DNA of 64,000 bases from Nonomuraea deserti (lineage in GTDB: Bacteria > Actinomycetota > Actinomycetes > Streptosporangiales > Streptosporangiaceae). The stretch covers positions 119,558-183,557 of the forward strand of contig NZ_SMKO01000001.1 of NCBI RefSeq assembly GCF_004348685.1, read 5' to 3'. Positions 59,148 to 64,000 of this stretch are shown here, in pieces (within the stretch, counting starts at the first letter, position 1; each line of letters starts with the position of its first letter). The notes under the pieces are model-generated. The model ran no database searches. It saw nothing but the letters and a program-made list of their open reading frames with translations, and was not told the origin of the DNA. Made by a program: the position numbers and the translations under genes.

Positions 59148-60431
59148 ATGACTCGATGTGCCTTAACGATCGGCGCGCTGGCGCTGTCCCTCTTCACCGC
59201 CGGCTGCGTCGCCGGCACGTCGCCCCAGACCGCCGCGGTGCCCGCGGACGACCAGCCTTTCGAGGGTGAGGTCGAGTTCTGGACGATCAACCTGAAGAAG
59301 AACTACAGCGACTACATCACCGGCCTGATCGCCCAGTACGAGAAGGAACACCCCAAGGTCAGCATCAAGTGGGTGGACGTCCCCGGCCAGGAGAGCGCGA
59401 CCAAGCTGCTCGCCGCCGTCGCCAGCGGCGACGTGCCCGACGCGGTCAACGTCAACTCGGTCGAGCTGGGCAGGTTCGTCCCGTCGCTGGAGCCGCTCGA
59501 CGCCTATTTCGGCCAGAAAGAGCTGGCCGACTTCCAGCCCAACCTGGTCGAGCCGATGCGGATGAACGGCAAGCTCTACGCCGTGCCGTGGTACAACGGC
59601 GGCTCCCCCGTGGCCATGTACCGCAAGTCGGTCGTCAGCAAGGCCGGCTTCGACGAGAAGGCGCCGCCCACCTCCTTCGCCGAGGCGCTCGCGCTGGCCG
59701 ACAAGGTCTACGAGGAGACCGAGGTCAACGGCACCAACGCCATCCCCGACCACACCGCGCTGCGCTATCACGGCGTCTCCCTGCTGACGGACGACAAGAA
59801 GAAGGCGGCGTTCAACACGCCGGAGGCGGTAGCCGTCCTGGAGATGTTCAAGAAGAGCTACGACAGGCACGGCATCGCGCCCGGCGCCATCTCCAAGGAC
59901 ATCCGCAACCTGCCGCAGTCGCTGGAGAACGGCCAGGTGGCCTTCAAGCCGATGGCCAACGCCGCCGAACTGCTCAACATCCAGAAGAACGCCCCCGACG
60001 TCTACAAGGACCTCGTCATCACCGAGCCGGTGAAGATGAACACCGGCGGCTACCTGCTGCTCGCGCAGCAGGCCTTCTCCATCCCGAAGGCCTCCACGCA
60101 CAAGAAGGCCGCCGCCGAGTTCATCAAGTTCTTCACCAACGGCGTCAACCAGCTCGCCTTCTGCAAGATCGTGCCGATCTACCCGTCCACGGTCTCCTCG
60201 ACCAAGGACCCCTTCTTCACCCAGGCCGCGGGCGACGACCCGATGGCCGTCGCGCGCCAGGTGATCGTCGAGGGGCTGCCCCAGCTGCAGTACATCCCGC
60301 TCGGCACCACCAAGGACGCCGAGCTCGCCGAATACCTCATGGAAGAGGTCAGAGCCTTCCTCCAGGGATCCCAGAGCGCCGGGGAAGCACTCGACGCCGC
60401 AGAGAAACGATGGAATGACGCACTTGCCTGA
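59148..60431 (+). CDS. Sugar ABC transporter solute-binding lipoprotein
   Basis: This 427-residue extracellular binding protein (MalE/UgpB class) has a lipoprotein signal ending in FTAGC, so Cys20 is lipidated. Body features include VEFWTINLKKNYSDYITGL, SGDVPDAVNVNS and GKLYAVPWYNGGSPVAMYRK. It binds an oligosaccharide for the divergent permeases. The ATG follows GGAGG. It overlaps the dehydrogenase gene by 17 bp. Confidence 0.95.
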   Translation: MTRCALTIGALALSLFTAGCVAGTSPQTAAVPADDQPFEGEVEFWTINLKKNYSDYITGLIAQYEKEHPKVSIKWVDVPGQESATKLLAAVASGDVPDAVNVNSVELGRFVPSLEPLDAYFGQKELADFQPNLVEPMRMNGKLYAVPWYNGGSPVAMYRKSVVSKAGFDEKAPPTSFAEALALADKVYEETEVNGTNAIPDHTALRYHGVSLLTDDKKKAAFNTPEAVAVLEMFKKSYDRHGIAPGAISKDIRNLPQSLENGQVAFKPMANAAELLNIQKNAPDVYKDLVITEPVKMNTGGYLLLAQQAFSIPKASTHKKAAAEFIKFFTNGVNQLAFCKIVPIYPSTVSSTKDPFFTQAAGDDPMAVARQVIVEGLPQLQYIPLGTTKDAELAEYLMEEVRAFLQGSQSAGEALDAAEKRWNDALA

Positions 60432-61413
60432 ACTTCGCATCGGGATCGTCGGCGCCGGCCTGATGGGCCGCGGCCACGCCGAGGTCCTCGCCGCCCATCC
60501 CGGAACCGAGATCACCGCGGTCGCCCGCCGGCCGCTCGAGCACGCTCCGGGAGCGACCGTCTACCCCGGCTACCAGGAGCTGCTCGACTCCGGCACCGTG
60601 GACGCGATCTCCATCACCACACCCGACCACCTGCACGCCGACGTCATGGTGGCCGCCGCCCGCGCCGGCGTGCACATCCTGGTCGAGAAGCCGTTCACCA
60701 CCACCGTGGCCGACGCCGACCGCGCCGTCGCCGCGATCAGGTCGGCAGGCGTGGTGGCGATGTGCCTGTTCAACCACCGCTGGGTGCCGGCGTACGCGCA
60801 GGCCAAGGAGCAGATGCGGATGATCGGCGAGCCGGTCGTGGGCTACGCGCGCAAGGACGACACGATCCACGTGCCCACCGAGATGATCGGCTGGGCCGAC
60901 CGGACCACCTGCGCCTGGTTCCTGTCCAGCCACGACATCGACCTGATGACCTGGCTGTACGACGACGAGGTCGTCGAGGTGTTCGCCACGGCCAGATACG
61001 GCAAGCTGCGCGGCCGGGGCATCGACACCCCCGACGCCATGCAGATCCAGGCCAGGTTCGGCCGGGGCGCGGTCGCCACCTTCGAGTCGGCCTGGATCTA
61101 CCCCAACACCTTCCCCACCATGGTGGACAGCTACGTCACCGTGGCCGGCGAGACGGGCGTCATCCAGCTCGACCGGCAGAAGGAGAACATCCAGCTGGCC
61201 ACCGAGGACGGCTACGCCTACCCCAGGAACATGCTGCAGCGGGTCGTGCACGGGGTGCCGGCGGGGGCCTACCGCGACGCCATCCACCACTTCGTGGACT
61301 GCGCGCTCGCCGGGACCGAGCCGCTGGTCACCGTGGAGAGCTCCCGGCACGTGACCGCGGTCCTGGCGGCCGCGCACGAGTCGGCCCGGACGGGGCAGCC
61401 GGTGAAGCTCTGA
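60415..61413 (+). CDS. Gfo/Idh/MocA-family oxidoreductase
   Basis: This 332-residue NAD(P)-dependent sugar dehydrogenase has GIVGAGLMGRGHAEV, EKPFTTTV with the catalytic Lys and SSHDIDLMTWLYDD with the downstream Asp/His. It likely oxidises a sugar or uronate released from the imported glycan. Overlaps the solute-binding gene by 17 bp and the lyase gene by 1 bp. Confidence 0.93.
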   Translation: MTHLPELRIGIVGAGLMGRGHAEVLAAHPGTEITAVARRPLEHAPGATVYPGYQELLDSGTVDAISITTPDHLHADVMVAAARAGVHILVEKPFTTTVADADRAVAAIRSAGVVAMCLFNHRWVPAYAQAKEQMRMIGEPVVGYARKDDTIHVPTEMIGWADRTTCAWFLSSHDIDLMTWLYDDEVVEVFATARYGKLRGRGIDTPDAMQIQARFGRGAVATFESAWIYPNTFPTMVDSYVTVAGETGVIQLDRQKENIQLATEDGYAYPRNMLQRVVHGVPAGAYRDAIHHFVDCALAGTEPLVTVESSRHVTAVLAAAHESARTGQPVKL

Positions 61414-63125
61414 TGGCCGGCACGTACGTGGAGAAGCCGCCGCACGTGGACCCGGCGCGGATGCGGCACATCACCGACGAGGCGCTGCTCGCCGAGCTGG
61501 GCGTGACGACGGTCGCGCAGGCCCGGCCGTGGCGGCGGCCCGACCCGGTGTGGCCGGAGCCCCGCCCCGAGGACGTGGCGGAGGCGGACCGGCTGATCGG
61601 GACGGAGGTGGACTTCCTCGACAAGGGCCACGGCCGGTCCAGGCTGTACGGGTTCCACTACCTCAGGTGGATGATGCCCCTGGTCTCGGCCTACGCGCAG
61701 ACCCGTGACCCCCGCTACGCCCGCGAGTGGGACCGCCTCTTCCGGCAGTGGTACGCGAGCCGCGACCAGGTCGAAGGCGACTGGCCCGGGCTTGACGTGG
61801 TCTGGTATTCCCTCGGGGTGTCCTCGCGGTCGATGCACGTCACCCGGGCGCTGGCCGTCCTCGCCACCGAGCCCGCGCTCAGCGACGAGTGCTGGCTGCA
61901 GATGATGAAGACCGTGCTCGGCGGCGCCAGGTGGGCGGCCGAGGAGCACGACGAGTTCCGGCACGGCAACTGGCAGTTCGCCACCGTCTGCGAGCTGCTG
62001 CACGTCGCCCGCGTGTTCGCCGACCTTCCCGAGTCGGGGCGGTGGGCAGAGGTGGCCAGGGCGCGCATCCTGGAACACCTGGAACGGGACGTGCGCGAGG
62101 ACGGCGGCCACCACGAGCGCTCTCCCGGTTATCACGGCATGTGCCTGGGCGGCGTGCAGCGGGCCGCGTCCGTCGACCCCGACCTGGTGGCGCACCCGCG
62201 TTTCCGCGCCATGCACGACTGGCTGGTCTCGCTGACGACGTCGGGCGGCTGGGTCCCGCACCTTCAGGACAGCGGCGTGGTCTGGCCCGCAGAGATGGTG
62301 CGGACCGGGGAGAGGTTACTGGGTGAGGCGATCGTGCCCGTCGAGGGCTCGCACGCCCTGGAGGACAGCGCGTACACGATCTTCCGCGCCGGCACCCTGC
62401 ACACCGTGATCAACCACGGCCCGTACATCGGCCACGAGCTGGAGCCGCACAGCCACCACGCGGCGCTCGACTTCGTGCTGTCCGGCTGGGGGGTGCCGCT
62501 GGCCTGGGAGGCGGGCGGCCCGCCGTCGTACGACGACCCCGGCTACTACGACTGGTTCCAGGCGACCAGGGGCCACAACACCCTGATCGTGCCCGGCGAG
62601 GAGTACACCGAGGACCGCAGGGCGGCCCGCGACCTGTTCCACGCGGGCGAGCACGTGGACGTCTTCGCCGGTCACCACCACGGCTACCGGGCCAGGCACG
62701 ACCGCCGGATCGTCTTCGTCCGGAGCGAGCCGTCGTACTGGCTGATCACCGACGCGATCGACGCGGAGGCGATCTGGCTGCTGCACGGGACGTCGCCGTG
62801 GACCGGGCACGGCCGCGGCTACGCGAGCAGCCAGGGCCCGGGGCTGCTCGTGGTGCCCGTGGAGCCGCCGGACGAGGTCACGTTCGGCACCGGGCCGGCC
62901 AGGATCCCCGACCCGGAGACCGCGACCGCCCCGTACGGCGAGATCCACTCGCTAGGGCTGCGCCGCCGCGACGGCCGGTTCACGGTCGCCGTCTTCCCGT
63001 TCAGGGACGGACCGCCCGACGTGCGGGTGAGCCCGCCCACCGTCCGCGTGGGCGGCGTGACCGACACGTTCACGGCGCACGGCTGGGCCCGAGACGGGCT
63101 CGCCGAGCACTGGGGCGGCCGATGA
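61413..63125 (+). CDS. Heparinase II/III-family polysaccharide lyase-like protein
   Basis: This 570-residue protein has the heparinase II/III layout: an N-terminal alpha/alpha toroid (about residues 60-300: LRWMMPLVSAYAQTRD, HGNWQFATVCELLHVA, ERSPGYHGMCLG) and a C-terminal beta-sandwich (SHHAALDFVLSGWGVPLAWEAG; TRGHNTLIVPGEEY). Candidate catalytic residues are His and Tyr in these motifs. No signal peptide, so it acts in the cytoplasm on imported fragments. Confidence 0.85.
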   Translation: MAGTYVEKPPHVDPARMRHITDEALLAELGVTTVAQARPWRRPDPVWPEPRPEDVAEADRLIGTEVDFLDKGHGRSRLYGFHYLRWMMPLVSAYAQTRDPRYAREWDRLFRQWYASRDQVEGDWPGLDVVWYSLGVSSRSMHVTRALAVLATEPALSDECWLQMMKTVLGGARWAAEEHDEFRHGNWQFATVCELLHVARVFADLPESGRWAEVARARILEHLERDVREDGGHHERSPGYHGMCLGGVQRAASVDPDLVAHPRFRAMHDWLVSLTTSGGWVPHLQDSGVVWPAEMVRTGERLLGEAIVPVEGSHALEDSAYTIFRAGTLHTVINHGPYIGHELEPHSHHAALDFVLSGWGVPLAWEAGGPPSYDDPGYYDWFQATRGHNTLIVPGEEYTEDRRAARDLFHAGEHVDVFAGHHHGYRARHDRRIVFVRSEPSYWLITDAIDAEAIWLLHGTSPWTGHGRGYASSQGPGLLVVPVEPPDEVTFGTGPARIPDPETATAPYGEIHSLGLRRRDGRFTVAVFPFRDGPPDVRVSPPTVRVGGVTDTFTAHGWARDGLAEHWGGR

Positions 63126-63877
63126 GCGAGGACCGGCCGGTCCTGATCGACGCGGACGCCATGCTCGGCCGCCATCCGCGTCGCGACGTGGGCGGGGGGA
63201 CCGTGGCCGAGCTGCTCGCCGCGATGGACCGGGTGGGCATCGCCGAGGCCGTGGTCGGCAGCATGACGTCGTGGCTGCACGATCCGGGGCGGGGCAACCG
63301 CGAGCTGATCGGCCTGCTCGCCGGGCAGCCCAGGCTCAGCCCGTGCTGGGTGATGTTGCCCGACACGTGCGGTGAGACGGGTGCCGGGTTCGCCGGCGCC
63401 GCCGTCGAGGCGGGCGTGGTCGCCGTGCGCGCCTTCCCGCGCGAGCACGGCTGGGACCTCGCGGGCGCCGACGCGGCCGCCGTTCTCGACGCCGTGGAGT
63501 CCGTACGGCTGCCGCTGCTCGTGGACGCCGGCCAGACCGCCTGGCAGGAGGTGGAGGCGCTCGCGCGGGCGCGCCCGTGCCTGCGGATCGTCGTCGGCGG
63601 GGTGGGCTACCGGAGGCTGCGGCAGATCGCCGGCGTGCTGGACAGGACCGGCAACGTGAGCATCGGGCTGGCCGACCTGTCCTCCCACCGCGGGCTCGAG
63701 TGGCTGGTCTCCCGGTTCGGCGCGGACAGGTTCGTCTTCGGCACCGGAGCGCCCTACCGCGACCCCGCCGAGGCGGTCACCCGGCTGCTCTGGTCGGAGC
63801 TCGGGCAGCCGGAGGTCGCGGCCATCGGCGCGGGGAACGTGCACCGGCTGCTGAGGAGGGAGATCAGAGCGGCTTGA
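63122..63877 (+). CDS. Amidohydrolase-2-like TIM-barrel protein, catalytic ligands altered
   Basis: This 251-residue protein starts at the ATG overlapping the lyase stop. It has the amidohydrolase-2 barrel pattern (AELLAAMDRVGIAEAVVGSM; WLVSRFGADRFVFGTGAPYRDP). The usual N-terminal HxH metal pair is replaced by IDADAML and the GSDxP motif by GTGAP. Its stop codon (TGA at 63875) is at the junction with the IS end, so the native C-terminus may have been cut. Confidence 0.7.
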   Translation: MSEDRPVLIDADAMLGRHPRRDVGGGTVAELLAAMDRVGIAEAVVGSMTSWLHDPGRGNRELIGLLAGQPRLSPCWVMLPDTCGETGAGFAGAAVEAGVVAVRAFPREHGWDLAGADAAAVLDAVESVRLPLLVDAGQTAWQEVEALARARPCLRIVVGGVGYRRLRQIAGVLDRTGNVSIGLADLSSHRGLEWLVSRFGADRFVFGTGAPYRDPAEAVTRLLWSELGQPEVAAIGAGNVHRLLRREIRAA

Positions 63878-64000
63878 CTTCCTCCCCACGCCTAAAGGCG
63901 GGGGATTCCAACCTTCACAGGTTGGGTTTCCTGCTTCGTGGGCGACTGCACCCGGGCGGACCCGGAGTGTCTGACATCACCTCCACAGGCAGACACGGCA
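63875..64000 (-). mobile_element. Right end of an IS200/IS605-type (TnpB) element, extending beyond the window
   Basis: From TTGAC onward the sequence matches the conserved terminal segment of IS605/IS1341-type elements: a CCTCCCC-A-CGCC TAAA GGCGGGGG stem (63884-63904). Two more perfect 7-bp hairpins follow (CCAACCT/AGGTTGG 63908-63925; GTGTCTG/CAGACAC 63967-63996). Read on the minus strand this is the 3' structured RNA (omegaRNA/reRNA) end that follows tnpB. The tnpB gene itself would lie past 64000. No target-duplication evidence is visible. Confidence 0.75.

Overview
The window is about 70% GC, dense, with GTG starts, many 4-bp ATGA/GTGA gene overlaps and gene families typical of actinomycetes: conservons, CGNR zinc-finger regulators, F420/PPOX-class oxidoreductases, SigE-family sigma factors and streptogrisin-type proteases. 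It looks like a chromosomal segment of a mycelial actinomycete. A Streptosporangiaceae/Nonomuraea-like host is my guess, not something the sequence proves. No rRNA, CRISPR array or complete mobile element is present. One tRNA-Ser(GCU) lies near 12.1 kb.

Left part (1-12 kb). The window opens inside a NarL-type two-component pair. Two tandem proline-rich small membrane proteins follow, and then a tightly coupled operon of an Lgt-like membrane protein, a radical SAM enzyme resembling the COG1964/tetraether-synthase group, and a small membrane protein (2.2-4.7 kb). This operon is the best candidate for an undescribed system, probably in lipid modification. Next come a MaoC hydratase, an AAA-type ATPase with a LexA-type box upstream, a Cys-rich double-psi beta-barrel protein coupled to a MauE-like membrane protein, a SigE-like sigma factor, a MarR/YceI divergent pair and a FAD oxidoreductase.

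Accessory region (11.7-31.7 kb). Around the tRNA-Ser are an IS256-type transposase remnant, DnaA-box-like repeats and a frameshifted XRE-regulator remnant. Two separate cassettes (12.6-14.2 kb, plus; 21.1-23.3 kb, minus) combine WXG/EspC-like helical proteins with YbaB/EbfC-like proteins, which suggests type VII secretion-associated modules. Between and after them lie transporters, a PAP2 phosphatase, regulators, an alpha/beta hydrolase, a fasciclin protein, a TPR-aspartyl-protease-like protein, an S1 protease, VOC proteins and a xylulokinase.

Signalling region (32-42 kb). Two conservons converge: a plus-strand cvnA-cvnC pair and a complete minus-strand cvnA-B-C-D set. The C-terminal tail of the plus-strand CvnA carries a large tandem peptide-repeat expansion. 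A PrsW-like protease and a divergent Tat-type FAD protein follow.

Polysaccharide regions (42.8-52.2 and 55.7-63.9 kb). The first is a biosynthetic cluster: wecB and wecC to make UDP-ManNAcA, three glycosyltransferases and a secreted glycosidase-like protein. The second looks catabolic: a Tat-exported toroid protein, a sugar ABC transporter, a Gfo/Idh/MocA dehydrogenase, a heparinase II/III-like lyase and an amidohydrolase-like protein, consistent with uptake of a uronate-containing glycan. Between them are an NrtR-like regulator, a Ser/Thr kinase with an overlapping leader ORF, and a HisC-type aminotransferase. The window ends in the structured right end of an IS200/IS605-type (TnpB) element, which abuts the stop codon of the last gene.
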